Source of the DNA: Campylorhamphus procurvoides
Lineage: Eukaryota > Chordata > Aves > Passeriformes > Dendrocolaptidae
Direction: 5' to 3'
NCBI GenBank assembly: GCA_013396655.1
Contig: WBMV01008365.1
Location: forward strand, 62,001 to 126,000
Length of the DNA stretch: 64,000 nt
Shown: one piece after another, positions 38,764 to 52,699 of the stretch
Layout: every line of letters begins with the position of its first letter
Numbering within the stretch: position 1 is the stretch's first letter
Notes under the pieces: model-generated
Databases searched by the model: none
The model's input: the letters and a program-made list of their open reading frames with translations, nothing else
Told to the model about the DNA's origin: nothing
Position numbers and translations under genes: made by a program

Positions 38764-41362
38764 GGAAAAACTCCCCAAAACATGCCCATTCATTCCCTCT
38801 CTGACCTCTCCTTTTCTCAGACTGCCACCTACAGGTATCTGGCCAGCTGGAAGCAAAGTTTTTTCCATGAGGGAACCCAAGATGGCTCTGCAATGGCCAA
38901 TTCACATTTCCCATTATGTGCCACCTTGCAGTAAGGAAGCATCTTCACGGCGATGTTGCCCACAGAGCTGCTGGGGAGGGGAGGGTGGGAAAAAGATGGT
39001 GAAAGGTGGTATCTGGGACCAGCAGCTACAGAGGACTCTGATCAGCTTGCAGGGTCTTTTTTCCCCCCATAATGATAGAGACAACTAAGGATTGTGCCCT
39101 TTTGTTATCTGAATTGGTTTCCTTGATGAGCACATCCCTTCAAAACCCACTGCAATGTTAATTTCGTAAATGATCAAAAAGCTTCTAAACTAAGAAAATG
39201 CTGCACGCTCAGGGAAAGAGGAAGAGGGTTCAGAAGAATTCGAAATAACTTGTTATTCTTCAAAAATCTGGGACATCCTCCAAATGCTGTTATTTTTAAA
39301 CAGTTTGTGTCTTATGCACATGGGGGTACATAAACAGTTGCAGAGCTAATAAGGTTGAATGACTCCAAAAAAACCCTGTTTTGCCAGAGGCCTTGCAGAA
39401 ATTTTAACTAACAGGTTTCACATACTCTGTTCAGGATATTTTAGCTGTCACTATATTATGCCTCTGACTCAAGCAGACTCCAGTAAAGTTGCTTTTTTTT
39501 TTTTTTTAACATGTATTTATGATGACCAGGGCAAATAAACTAATGTTGCCAGTGGAAAATAAACCAAGACACAGCTTTCACCTCAGCTTACCTGAAGAGG
39601 CACAAGTCAAAGATGTACCATCACAAATATATCAAGAAGAGGGGATTTGGCACTTACTGCAGAACAGCAACTATTCACCTGCACAGCAAGAGGGGATACA
39701 TTTTTTAAAAAAACCAGGGGAGGTGTTTGCAGGGCAATCTGCTGCACTGGGATACTTTGGTCCTCTCAGGACCAAGACGGGCTCCCTGTCAGTTCCACCT
39801 CTTCAAATCATGTTTACAGCTCTGCCCCTTTTCTTTGCCCCCAGACCTTCACAGAGATTTTGTTCACTTAGGTTTAATATTGCCCATCATGCTCTTTTAG
39901 CTCATTTTTAGCATTTTCAGCCAAACAGGTTTGTAGATCTTGCTCTGCTGCCCACCCCTGACTCTGATTTCCCTGTGGTTTCCTACTTGCTAACCCATGA
40001 GCATCCCCCAGAACCACCACGCTCAGCACGCCCAAGGCAGGGTGAGGCACACATGCCCTGCACTGACTTCTCTGCCCATGGAGCACAGCAAGTGGGAAGC
40101 ACACTCAGGTCTGCTTCTCTGAAGTGGAATTATATGCATCACTTTGGTTGTTATTAATATTTCATTAATTTAGCAGCTACAGTAGTTTTCCCTTGAGAGA
40201 TCATTAATAAAATACCACCCAGATAAGGAAGATAAGAGGCAGTGACCAAACTACAAAACAAGTTTAATTACGTTGGTGTTAGACCTTTGCAAGTGCCAGC
40301 TTTAAATCGAAGAATTCCATAAAATAAAGCTTTGATGATGATGAGGTCTACTGCTTCCTATGTCTTGGCACTTTAATTACTTCTCTGATTCCTCCCCCAT
40401 TTCCTCTCTTTGGTTTGGAAGAAGAATGATGTTAATGTAGATGTTAACAGAAGGTTGCTGGGAGGATTTGAGCAAAAATTCCCTGTGTGGAGTCACCTCA
40501 CCAATATGCAAAGCTCACCTTGAATTCAATGCTGCACAATGCTGCACAAAGTGGTAAGTCTCTCATGGATTAACAAAAAGATGAGATTATTCAATTAGCT
40601 ACATTCTATTTCTTTTGAGGATAAAATATAAATTTTGTCAATGAGCCTTAAAAGTAACCCAAGGAAAAAAAAGGAGCAAATAACATTTTTGAGGTCTTCT
40701 AACAGAAATTATATGGCAACTAAGTAATTAATGAGCATGAGCTACATATAAAAAAATAAATACATAAAAAAACCTAGAGGAAAGGGATGAAACAGGAGGA
40801 AGAAGAAAACTTAATGTTTCCTTTAAATATATGTACACAGTGGCAGTGCTACGCACAATGTCCAATCCATAGGACATACCTGATCCTCCTGGTAGGCTTT
40901 GGACTATCACACATGTAAATACTGAGTTGTTCCCGTGGATCCAATGAAGCATTTACAGAAATGCTTCAACACTCTCCTGTTTATCTGCAGATGATTTTTT
41001 TCAAGTTTGCCTCCCCTCCCCCACCGCATGCTCTCTCCAGCTGGGGACTTATTTAATACAAATTAATTAATATTTATTTAATAAAGAAATACTTACATAA
41101 CCTGTATTATTTCTATGGCTCTCCTATGGATATTTTTATGTATCATTTTTTGGAGTTGTATCTACTTTAGAATATCCAAAATTGTATGGGCCTTTGTAAA
41201 AAAAAAAAAAGCTATGCACTACCTGCATTTAAAAATTAATTCAGATAATAATGATTTGAAATCACATCTAACAGTGACTAAAGAAATGCATTTCTTACTT
41301 TTACGCTGATTGCTTTTAAAGTTAAATAGGGATTTTTGTAAGCATCCATTAAAGTACATGCC

Positions 41363-41393
41363 ATGTGCATGTGTATGTGTGTGTGTGTGCACA
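41363..41393. repeat. GT dinucleotide repeat
   Basis: ATGTGC/ATGTGT units lead into about seven GT units (41376-41389) and end in CACAC. Ordinary microsatellite. Confidence 0.85.
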
Positions 41394-42473
41394 CTTGGAT
41401 ACATATGAAGTTTATTTTATAGAAATTTCTATTGAAACTACAACAAAAATAAACATGTAATGTTGAGGCCAACTCATGCCTGTCTTAATTCCTGTGCAAA
41501 AAAACCCCCAAAAATAAAAGTGCACACACAGATGTGTATCTCTTAAAATTTCTTTCCTGATGAAAGTGTTTTCAGTTCCAGCCTGGAATTAATTTACTGC
41601 ACAGTAGGCCCTACCAAACTGAATTCTTTTTAAGCCTAGAAAAGGGAAAATCCAGTAAATTTGTTACATGGAGAAGCAGAAGGTAAGCACTTCTGCCAAG
41701 ACAGAAAGTCAGTCAGTCAGTGATTCTTTGATGGTTCACTAAAAAAGCTGAGTCTTTAGTGACAGAATGGTGAAACCATTTTGAAAATGTACAGATTTAA
41801 AATAAGACAGCTAGAACAAAGAACAGTAAGAGACTGACACATGAAACAAAGAAATAATTGTTGTAATCTGCTCTAACGCTTAGTGTGACTTTGATCATCT
41901 TCAATAACTTACAATGTACAGCAAAATCAGTTCGAAAACATATTTGCCTACAGGAACTTCTTTACAGTGCTCAAGATACATTTCCTGAGTCACACCAAAA
42001 TGAAGAAACAATTTAAACAAGATGGCAGGCAAACATGGCACCAACCAGGTGCAACACTGCAAGGAATTCTCTTTGCAAAAGTTATACTAAATTTTTGCAT
42101 AACTAAAAGAAGACAAACTATGGGGCTGCAAAGTGCTGAACCCCACCCAGAGAACCAACAGTCTACATATAAATCTGGATCATGGTTAAGTGAACAACTT
42201 TCATAATGCTGTCAGAGCGTGAAGAAGCAAGGCTCTGTGTGCACAGGAGCCTGCAGGGAGCTGTGCTCCCCCAACAGGTGCCCAATACAAGGTCGCTGGT
42301 CACAGCTTTTTCATGGCTGATAAGTTCTGTGTTTGGTACCAGTAGAATCCTGGACTATTGTGCCCAGTTTTAGTAAAAAAGCCGGAATGAAATGAACTGA
42401 ATAAGGTTCCAAAATGAGCCAAAATTACTAGAAATCACGATTTATAGTGAAAGGCTTATTAATCTTCATCTAT

Positions 42474-42509
42474 TTTCTTTTCTGAAATATCTCTATTTCA
42501 GAAAAGAAA
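42474..42509. repeat. Perfect 16-bp stem, 4-base loop inverted repeat
   Basis: The left arm (42474-42489, TTTCTTTTCTGAAATA) is the exact reverse complement of the right arm (42494-42509), around the loop TCTC at 42490-42493. The next pair outward would be T-G, so the match stops there. The structure is too short for a microRNA precursor. It belongs to no transposon that I recognise. Confidence 0.95.
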
Positions 42510-44004
42510 GTGCTGACTTTATCACAATCAGCACATACCAACGCAGGGAACAGACACTGGGTAGGAAACGGCTCTTCGGTCTAGCAGACAAATATCGTGG
42601 ACATGACAAGTAACAGCATAAGAATTCAGGGAAGAACACTCCATGTGCTCTGAATGGGAAAAGGTACCAGCCAGCCCAGCAAATAGGCAGAGCTGAGGCA
42701 AAACTCCTCTGTGGAAGCCTTCCTTCAAAAAGCAGACAGGTCATTGCCAGAATATATAAATCAATGGCCATTTTTGGGCTGATCATGTAGGAGATGTAAC
42801 TATATAATTACATACCCTTTTCAGGCTTTACAATGACATGACCTTTGGAAAATGTGGGATCAGTTTAGTCTTAGTCCTCTAAGAGCCTGAGCATTTGAAA
42901 TAAAATATGCAAATAATAACATGAAAATCTATGGGCCTATTCCTAGAGGCAAACGCTACTAGACTGGACTCATGCTGTGAAGACCACGCTGAGTTCAGCA
43001 CCTACACAGCCCCACACTATAATGGGCTGAGTTTTCAGCAGGGATCTGGTGGCATTTTCACCAAGGACTTCAGTGAAGAAAAATCCTGCCAATAAACTAC
43101 TAACACTGATTGGTTTAGAGAATCCTGCCCTGGGTGCATGAACATTCATTTGTTTCATCCCACTTTTACTATGTAATATGCCTTAAAACACTGCCTTGGG
43201 GAGCCTGAAAATGTATTAAAGTGATTACACAAAAATTCATGCAAATTGCTCTGTTAATTTTGAAATTACTTAATTCTACAAAACGCCTGCAAGTTTTTAG
43301 TGTCCTGTTCTGAGCTGGCTCTTGAAACACTCCTTCAGAGGTGTGAAGAAGGAAAGGTGGAACAGCCCTGCCAGGCTGTCTGTTGCACAATGTCACAGAA
43401 GCACAAAAAGAAGGAAACCTCCATCTTCAGAGAAGCCCTAAGCACCTCCAGGGGACAGGAAGCAGTACCTACTCATGAGGGTCCAGAAGTACTTGAGAAA
43501 TGAAGAGGAACAGTAAGGGATGCTGGGAGCAGAAGCACATAGGGCTCAGTGACACTGCTGTCCTCACACAGGCTCCCCCCAATGCAGTGGCACAGTGTCT
43601 CAAACAGCAGCAATTTCTTTTTCTGCACCTCTTTCCATTAATGTCCTAATTCCTCTGGAAAACCAGATTCACCATTTGCCTATCTGGACTGGGAGTCTGT
43701 GAATAACAAAAGTTTGTTCCTCTGGTTTCCTCAAACCAGGTTTCATAGCCAACTCCACAATAGTACCCAAGAAGGTTGTTAATATAATGCAATGAGATCT
43801 ACCTTAACAAAATTTGTTGCCATTTCTGATACAAAATATTTCCTATTTACACATCATAATTCTCACTTCCTGGACATCCTTTCAAAGGTTCCTCCTGGTT
43901 TCAGACAAGTTTGCTGTTAGCCACTGTTCATCCAAAGGTGGCCTGTTCTAGTAGAGCAGTGAAGCAGGATGGAAAGAGGATGAGAGTCCTCTGCAGCACA
44001 GAGA

Positions 44005-44036
44005 GGCCATCCCTTAGGAAATCCTAAGGGGATGCC
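44005..44036. repeat. Near-perfect palindrome
   Basis: Core CTTAGGA-AA-TCCTAAG, extended outward through CCATCC and GGATGCC to about 14 paired bases with one single-base bulge on each side. Confidence 0.8.
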
Positions 44037-44879
44037 ACTCACTCACAGGGGAGGAAAAATGCTTAACTACTTTAAGGGAAGGAGGAGGAATGAATGAGGA
44101 TACCCCAGTCTGTTGCAATCCTGAATGATTGGTCCTAATCAGTGGGAGAGGCTCCACACTCAGCAGCTAGAGACCAGTGGACAAAGTGATTCCCTTTGGC
44201 TGAATTTCTATAAAGCCCAGATGCTGACTAACAGTGGCTAAATGATAAATTCACCATTATCGTTCATGATGATTACTTAGTCATGATTGCCTTGGTGAAA
44301 AAGACCTCAAGATTCTAAAAAGCATCTACATGCTTTGAATAAATGGGTTAAGAATAGAGCAGCAATACTGAGCAGCACATTAAAGCAGATGGGCACAGTG
44401 GAAAAAGCTTCCAGCCTTAATTAGTAAGAAAAACAGTGACCTGTTTTCAATTAAAAAAATATACACAGTAATAATTTACAGGACACAGAGTATACCATGG
44501 CCTAAGTAAACTCCAGGTCTGGATGACTGTGAACCAGCAGTACAGTATGTCTTGCTAATGTTCAGAGTATGCTTTAAATATGCTAAATGCAACCCTAAAA
44601 GGATTCTAAAAGCCTTACATTAGCATAACCTGGATGATCTTTGTATATACAATTAGTGCAAGACAGGCAGAGATTTGCTGTCTTGGCCTCATTAAAAATG
44701 AGTAGTGTAGCATACTGACCTAACGAAAGTAATTTTTTCATCTCAAGTTACTTGTTTAGTCCTTTTGCTGGAGCCAGCATATAGTTGAAGTGAACTCCCT
44801 TTAACAGCCTATAGCTTTGGGATGCTAGATTTTCATCTCAATCTACATACTTTGCTAAAACCTTTCCTCTGTGTGTGTT

Positions 44880-44915
<36 letters not shown>

Positions 44916-44917
44916 CA
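44880..44917. repeat. AT dinucleotide microsatellite
   Basis: About twelve AT units, a TT interruption and a few more AT units, preceded by GTGTGTGT. Ordinary AT-rich microsatellite. Confidence 0.95.
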
Positions 44918-47289
44918 TAAAATTACTTCCAGTGGGGACAATCTTTAGGCCACTTATCAGATACCTTCTAGTGCCTGCAGTACTCAGGAAAGAGGAATTC
45001 TTCCTCAGACAAGGAACACTACTTGGTCCATCCCAGAGGAGGCATAAATTATGACCCCAAAGTGTCCAGGCATCCTTATAAATGGAAATCAAATTGCATG
45101 TGACTGTAAAAAGTAATTTATGCCAAGTTATCTAGATGCAGTTTCTCCAGACAGTGCAAATAAGAATCTTTAGTTATGGTGACCAAGCACAACTTTGTAC
45201 TTACGCAACTCCTTCAACTTCAAACCTGCTAAATCTACTGGTCCACATGAAACAAAAGAAACTTTTGTGGGTGTTCCATTTCCTCGCTATGTGTTAACTA
45301 CAGCAACAAGAGGAACTGCAGGGAAGCACCACAGAAGAACGACCAGTTTGCCTGTCCATTTCCCCAGATGCACAAAAAAATGGAGTGAGGACACCTCTCA
45401 AGCTTCAGTTTAGCTTCAGATCTACCACATGGTCCCCCAGCCACAGATACATGCCTTGTGTGGGGAAACTTCCCTTTGGAGGAACCAGACAGGTGGTAAA
45501 ATCAGGTCCCTAATTTGCCATGGTGACATTCTCCTTCTCTCCACAACTTTGTGCTGTCCCCAAACTATTCTTTTTATTGAATTATAAATCATAAAGCTGA
45601 GAGAAAATCATTATCTAATTTATAGCTTTCTATTACCACAATTAAAATTTTTAACTACTTCATCTCCATTTCTCTTTTCCTCTACCTTTTCAACATGCAG
45701 CCATTCACTGTCATGTTCATTACACACTTGTGGTTTAAACCTCTGCCCTTACAGCACAGTTGGCATGGTTGTGTATTCTGTTTTTCTTAAGCAGAGCCTC
45801 AGTGCAGAGGTACATCGTGTTCATAGATGTCTTATCACACTCTAGCACTTTGCATAACCTTTTTCAAGTTCTGTTCATTTGAAAGTCAGTCTCTTCACTT
45901 GTATTAAATATTTAGTGATTCAAAGTAAAATACTGGGATGAATGCTGACAGGCAACAACAGAAAAACATGCTGTCACAAACTCATCATTAAACTGCTATT
46001 ATATACAAGTCTGGTTCATCAAAAGCAAGTCACCAGTTCTTGCCAAGTGACTTCTGTGCCTTCGTGCTAAGAACAGTAAAAGCTTATATACCATGTGTAT
46101 AATTCAGGTCTGGCTGTACTTGCTGACCTGCTCACAAGGTGTAACTTTTGTGTTGCAAATTAAGCTTTCAGGGGTATTCTAAAACCAGATCTCAGGATTC
46201 TCACATATCAAAGCTAGCTGAGGATGAAGTGTTCCCTTCACAGCTCAGAACTGTCAGACACAGAAATCACAGACAGCTATAATCTTCAACCCCTGGCACA
46301 GAAAACCACATTTTCAATCCCCACTAAAAGTACTACTTCTTGCTGGTATGCCAGAAATGTCTCTGGTAAATTACAGTGGCTTGCCTACATTGAGCTGCTT
46401 TCTATTCTACTTTAAAATAATAACTTGCCAGGTTCCAATGGGAAAATAACACCTTAAAGGGCTCAACCCTGCTCAACTAAGGCAAAATGCACATTGGATT
46501 CAGAACACCTGTAATATTTCGGTTCATATTCTACCTGGGGTCATATGTATGGGTACCTTAGCTTTTTGTAGTGTCAAGCCTAAAAACCTATGAGGCTCCC
46601 TTCATGTTGCATAAATATGCCCTTCAGTCCCACTTCACTTACACTCAAGCACCTTCCCAAACATACGTGGTTTTACAAAGGCAGCTGATGCCACTTTCAG
46701 ACTCAAACCCATACCTAATCCAGCCTTACATACATATATATAGGTCTCTAGTTTACTTAGAGTTAGTCATCCAGATCTCAACTTCTTGGGTATACCGAGA
46801 CACTGGCACAGAGATGTAGAAAACAGGAAGTCTGGCTCTTCCCACTGTGGTATGCAACTATTGCAAGCAGTGAGCAGATGCATCACCACCACAGGCAGTG
46901 ACCAAGGGAACCAGGTGTTTATTGACCTTACACATTTTCCAGAGTCTGTTTTTGATATTTGTACAGAAACCAGCAGCACTTGATATGAAATATAAAGAAT
47001 AACCCAATACATGTGATGAGGAGTAGGAAAGGCAGATGCATTTTCTGCACACATCATCAACCCTCCCCATTCCCCCCAGCGAATGAACTGCTTTGAAGCA
47101 AGTGAGAAAGCTGGGGAGATTTTCTTTTCCTTCTTTCTCCCTGACACAATGAGTTTGGTTTGGCTGGTTTGAATTTAACAGAACCTGTCAATGAAGTACA
47201 AAACTGCTGTTCACACTAGGATTGCCTGATAAGTCATTACGTTTAATGTGTCATGAGCGGTAAGATGTAGACACAAACTACAAGCAAGG

Positions 47290-47570
47290 AGTACTCCAAG
47301 GTGGCAGGGATGTCCATGCAGCGTGACCATGCTGCATTAGCTCCAGCTGGCCTTGGAGAAACTCCCTGTCCTGATCTGTGCAGCCCTTGACTTTTGTGAG
47401 TGTGAGTTTGTGTGAGCTGTCCCTTCCCTGATCTGCTGTGGTTCAGCCTGTGCTCCAGAAGGTGCTGCTCTTGCCCGTGGCTCCTGTCTCAGCAGTACCC
47501 GGGGTCACCAACCTGACCGCCAGCAGCCACAAGTGTCCTTGGGCTGAAAGCGATCTCGAAAACTAAATGC
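47290..47570. other. Locally GC- and CpG-richer segment
   Basis: Unlike its neighbours this stretch is GC-rich and holds several CpG dinucleotides (for example in CCCGTGG, ACCCGGG, GACCGCC, AGCGATCTCG). It also has a short inverted repeat, ATGCAGC...GCTGCAT, near 47316-47337. It may be a decayed LTR, a regulatory element or a chance fluctuation. No open frame in it looks coding. Confidence 0.3.
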
Positions 47571-48289
47571 CTGTGAAGAGTGAGAATTCCTGAAAAAGGC
47601 CTTTCTCTTTGCTTAGTGTTCTTGTTAAGTGGTATCTATTTCTGGACAGATTACAAACACTGAAAACAGTTGTTGCCACTTTCAAAAATAGCCCTGGAGG
47701 AAGGCTTAACTGTTCCCTGACCAGCAACAAATTGTAAATGCTATTCCTAGATCAAAAAGGCAATCATTTAGCAGGTCCTATAAAGGAATGAAGGTATCAG
47801 GAACATCTCCATGTGACACAACTTCAGACGTTCTTTACCCCAACTAACCCTGAGTCTGTACCCAAGTAACTATCCCAGTGTTGGAGTCCTGGAATCAAAT
47901 CCCAGCTTATTACAATGACATAACACCACCAACTGCAGTAGTCCACCACTCACACTTCATGTATTTATAACCCTGCAAAAACAGTAGAAAAACATCTTTG
48001 TGTTTGAAGCCCACAGGAACTTGCATTCACCCTGTATTTAACTCTGCGGCTCATTTAAGCTGTGCCTTTTACACCAACCATTTGTTTGTATTCCCTGTTT
48101 ACAAGCAGAAGGCATTATCTGCTTTAAAAACTAAGGCTTAGTGAAGCTGCATCACATCACATTTAGCAAGGGCAGCATCCTGACTGATGGTTTGTATACA
48201 CGTTGTGCTAGCACCATCTAAGGTATGAATTTAAGGTGGTGCAATCAAACCAGAGCAGCATGTCTTGAGACAGCCTTACACAGGTATAA

Positions 48290-48310
48290 ATGTAGTGTCT
48301 TACACTACAT
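48290..48310. repeat. 9-bp stem, 3-base loop inverted repeat
   Basis: ATGTAGTGT and ACACTACAT are exact reverse complements around a CTT-type three-base loop. No transposon context. Confidence 0.85.
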
Positions 48311-51300
48311 GTTTGAGAAATCAGGAAAAGTTTTCATCTGGTAATTAAACCCCTCTCCTACTGAACTGTAAATGATTATACAAGCCTTATGCGACTACAG
48401 ATCAAATAATTTAGAAGTTTTTCCAAGTCATACTGGTCACTGTTCAAAAATTTTACTTCTGAGCTCAGCGTCAAGCACTCAGATCACCTTTACAGCCAAG
48501 CTGCACACTGTACAGTTATACACACAAGTGCATCCGCCCAAGGTGAGAACTCAAAGAAGGCATCTCCCAGCCTCTCGCTCTTGAAATTCCTGTTAGACTC
48601 ACATGGTGCCACTTGACCAAACAGTTAAACCCAATTCCCTTCAGCTTGTTGCATGAGCAACCTGAGCCTGTGTCTACAAGCAAACACTCCATCTTCTCTG
48701 CCCCTCTGACTCTTCATGTTACATATAAGGGAAGTATATACACTGAGGGACTATTTAAAATACCTGTCCAGGAACAGTCTCAAACAAATGCTTCCCTTCC
48801 TATGATCAGATTTTAGAAAGGCCTTTTGGAACTATGGGGTACAGAAGCTTAGTCCTGTCTAACACCAAGGAAGGCACAGCTTCGTGGCATGTGGGGTGGC
48901 TGGCAGGGGCATTGTGCAGGTGCCACATCCATTCCTAGATACATCCCACCCATACGCTCCCACCCCAGCTCCACACAGCAACCAGAAACCTGGGGGAAGC
49001 AGCTTCCTCACAAGAGAAATTATGAAAAAGTTAGCAGCAACTGTCAACAAATAGTGATGGGGACACCAGCTTTGGAAGCTTCAGGCAGACATCCTTTCTG
49101 AGCAGAACTTTATCTTGCATGTCATATAGCTATAGTTTTCAGAAATAATATATACATAAAAGGGGAATTACTGCATATAAAGCATATGTATGTTTTAATA
49201 CATACACATCTTTTAATTTAAGTATGACCAGTAAAAAGAAAAAGCTTTAAAGCAAACCCCATGGCTTTAGGCTGTCTGTGTGTAGGTACATGTGCACAAA
49301 CCTTTCTTTTAGGCAAATGCTCATCTGACTTGATTCATGCTGTAATAATGCACAATTTTCAGGGAGCAAAGCACTGAAGGATGTGATGTTGCATAAGGAA
49401 ATCCCTCATCTTCATTTTAAATCATTGTTTTGTCACGGGAAATGTAAAACAATTTAAAAATTAAAATATATCATAGACTGATGATGAAAAGTCTCATCCA
49501 AAACCAATGAAAGAGGCCAATTGATTTAATTTTGTTTTGGCTTTCTCTCAGATGTGTCACTTTGATTCAGGACAAACTGCCTTGCCACAAACAAAGGACC
49601 AGAGGATAAGTTGTGTGCAGAGGGAGCAGACGGGGCAATGGTGGTGCTACCAGCCCAGCCCAGGTCTCACGGAAGGAAGTTCCAACTGCGTTTGAGCCAT
49701 TTGTAGGCAAGACTTGCTGGCAAGTGAGAAGGTTCCTGACACAAAAGATGACCCAGCTCAAACTGGTTTCTCTAAAGCAAATCAACTGTAAGTGCAGCAA
49801 CCTGTAAGGTAAAGAGCTCCTATGTATGCCAGGACACAATCCCAAAGACTGCTGGAACTTAAAGAACCCTATACAGAGCAGGGGGAAGTTTAAAGTAAAG
49901 GATGCAAAGAATCTTGAAAGTGAGGAAGTCCTTCGAACACTGGAATGCTGTGGGCAACCAGATACAGCTTCACTACACTAAACACAGAAACAGTCTAGAA
50001 GTGTGTCTGCCTAAGACAGTATTAGAAGGAAATCAAATCTGTGACCACAAAATGCCTCCTCCATTCTCTATATCCACAGAATGCCAGGCCAGAAGCATGA
50101 AAGCAGTCTGCTTTATACTCCTGAATGCAAGGTGAAAAGCAAGTTCCTCTCGAACATGAATTCTGTAATCAGGAATGATAATGAAATATTGAGGTGGGGC
50201 CCATTCCTTATTCTAGAAACACTGTCAGGGACCATCACTGCCTTCCTCCTGCCAAATGCAGGACATTGTCCCATTCCAGAAGCTCACAAGTGGACAGCAG
50301 TGAGAAATTGCCTTTTCAGAGCACAGGAGAAAAGAGAAAGGAATTTCTGTGCCAATGGAAGGATAGTGCTACAGGTGTCTGAAACTGCAACACAAGCAAG
50401 TGAATTCAATTTCTTCTGAGCAACTTCAGTGCTATTCTGGGACAGAGCAAACTGCTCAGTGCTGGTGACATGCAGGAAATTATTTTCATGGCAGTAATCT
50501 GAGCATAATATCTCAGTAAGGGTGCTACTTTTGTCCCTCTTTTGAACATAAGTCCATACTCTGAGATATCAGCACGAAAATACATTAGGTGGGGCCACAA
50601 GACAATACTGGATTGAACTAGTTTTGAGCTCTTTAAAAAGCAGTATTTTTTTTTCCTTTGGTAATTGAGGAAGCTTTTGTACACTGCTGCATATTTTGAA
50701 GACAACTCTTATTGACACATGCCACTTAATGGCTCTGCAGAAATAAGCAAGGCAAAATGAATCCAGGAGTACCATAAAGGAAACATACCACTCTCATTAA
50801 ATACTTGCCCCAGAGGAGGGTGGGCAGGGCTCATGTGAGGCTGGTACCCATGTTTGCTTAAGTATCTTGCAGGAAAATTGCTTTTAGTCACTTATAGGCT
50901 AAATTGATTCTACTGGCTGAACAAGGCTGGACAGCATAATGCAAAATAAAGAGGTGCAACTCACCAGAGGTCATACAGGAATGGGGTGCTTGTACCCACA
51001 GCCACATCTCCAGAGCCTCAGGCCAGTGTCAGCTGTCTGGAAGATTCTCTCTGACACATTTGATTGCACCCCTCTGCAGCATTTTTGACTGCAGGTGAGA
51101 TGAAACGTCACAGCACTCTGAAGTGGCTATGAGCATATATTCAAGCTTATTGAGCCATAAATCCAGGAAGCAATGTGTTCAGCTGATTTCCAAGTTCACC
51201 TAAGTTTTATGAAACCTATTTTTTAGCCAAACAACTGCAAATGAGCAATGCCTGGTGACATTTTATTACATTTTCCCTTATTATGCCTCAGTGGTAAATT

Positions 51301-52680
51301 GGTCTTGCCAATCTGTGTTGCAGTATCGGAGAGACTGTTACAGACAGTCACCGAAGGATAGAGATTAGAGATTCTACTGTCTCTGAAAAATAGGCTCCTT
51401 TTTATTTTTCAGTCCAGCTTAGAGTCCTGATTAAAATAACAAACCAATACAATGATCAATTAAGAGAGTGGAGAAGCAGGTATGCCTGTCAAAACCAGCA
51501 GCCATTCTATAGGAATAAATCAAAGTAACAGCAGCACTAAGAAAGGAGCAGTTTACATTCAATGTTATATACCAAATACTGTTGACATTCATGTTTTACA
51601 GTGATGCTATTAAGCATATTTACATCATACTAATGAGGAAGAGCAGACCATCAAGCATTTTTCTCTTCCAATTACATTCAGCATCAACATTAATACTTGA
51701 TATATTATTTTACAATTACCCTGTATGACAGAAGAGTATCCACCCATGGAAATACCCATATTTTCATGATGTGATTAATGGAGAGCAACTTCATAAAGTT
51801 TTCAAAGCTGATGAAGAAAACTGGAGGTTAAAAACAAAGGTGTTTATATTTTCTTCCTATAGATTTTGGGTAATAGTGTTGCAAGCATAACTGATCAAGG
51901 AAACTGTCAGAGGAATATGCCTTTTATTTCCATTTCTTTGAGATCACCACGAGGTCACCCACTTTGCCACTTATGATTTCTGTGGGTCTGCTTAATGAAT
52001 ACCAGAAACCCATTGTCATGTCCTCCTTCTCTCTCATACATTACTTATGACTGGCAGGCACAGTTAACCATTTGGAAAGCAGGCCTAGTGTGAGGTTAGC
52101 AGCTCCTTAAATGCTGTTCCTCAGAACTAATAAACTCATGTTATCTGAATTCTACATTGCAAGTGACTGGCAAAGCTCAGATTTCCCTGTTGCATTCCCT
52201 GGCCATCACACAGCATGGTGAACTACAGTAATTAACATGAAAACGCATGCTAATTCTGTTGATATTTGATATAGAGCAGTGTTGCCTCAAAGTGGTTGTC
52301 AAAACCATGTTTGCTGATAATAAACAGTTCCTATGCGAGTGAACATGGCAGCCTGCAGCCTTGGTGTTTATCATATTACAGTGGTAGGAGCTCTCAACTC
52401 TAAATATCCATGGTGGGAGACTGAGCTGTAATTTTTGGATGCTAACAATAGACGATGTCATTGCATTTTGGTAGAAGTTTAGGTTGCATGAGAAATAAAA
52501 TCTAGACATGCAACCCTTTTTTTAAAGCAGCAACTGAAAAAAAGTGCTTGAAAGGGCACTTTTAGGCATCAAAATAACAGACATATTCAAACAACTGTAT
52601 ACTTGAAAGGTTTAGAAACAAATAAAACACTCTAGGACCTAATATTGCAAATGTTTATACACATGTTTCTCTAATTGGGA

Positions 52681-52699
52681 AATTAGTAATTTACTAATT
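52681..52699. repeat. 9-bp palindrome AATTAGTAA/TTACTAATT
   Basis: Two exact complementary arms flank a single T. AT-rich; contains ATTA/TAAT motifs that resemble homeodomain half-sites. Confidence 0.85.

Larger units (their letters stand above)
38764..44879. other. Unannotated unique sequence
   Basis: No recognised transposon or exon. It holds small simple repeats (poly-T near 39490, poly-A near 41200, a GT run near 41376, four AGTC units near 41706, and CAATGCTGCA twice at 40527-40546). It also holds the hairpins at 42474 and 44005. Confidence 0.5.

Noticed and set aside
38351..39088. 245-codon open frame, the longest in the window
   Set aside because: Its middle is the TATC/ATCC microsatellite, which lacks stop codons in several frames. 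Overlapping frames of 117 and 82 codons exist for the same reason, and the flanking parts show no recognisable domain.
40331..40390. TGATGATGA followed by CTGA, considered as a C/D-box snoRNA
   Set aside because: The spacing is short, no terminal stem joins the sequences outside the two boxes, and no C'/D' pair is visible.
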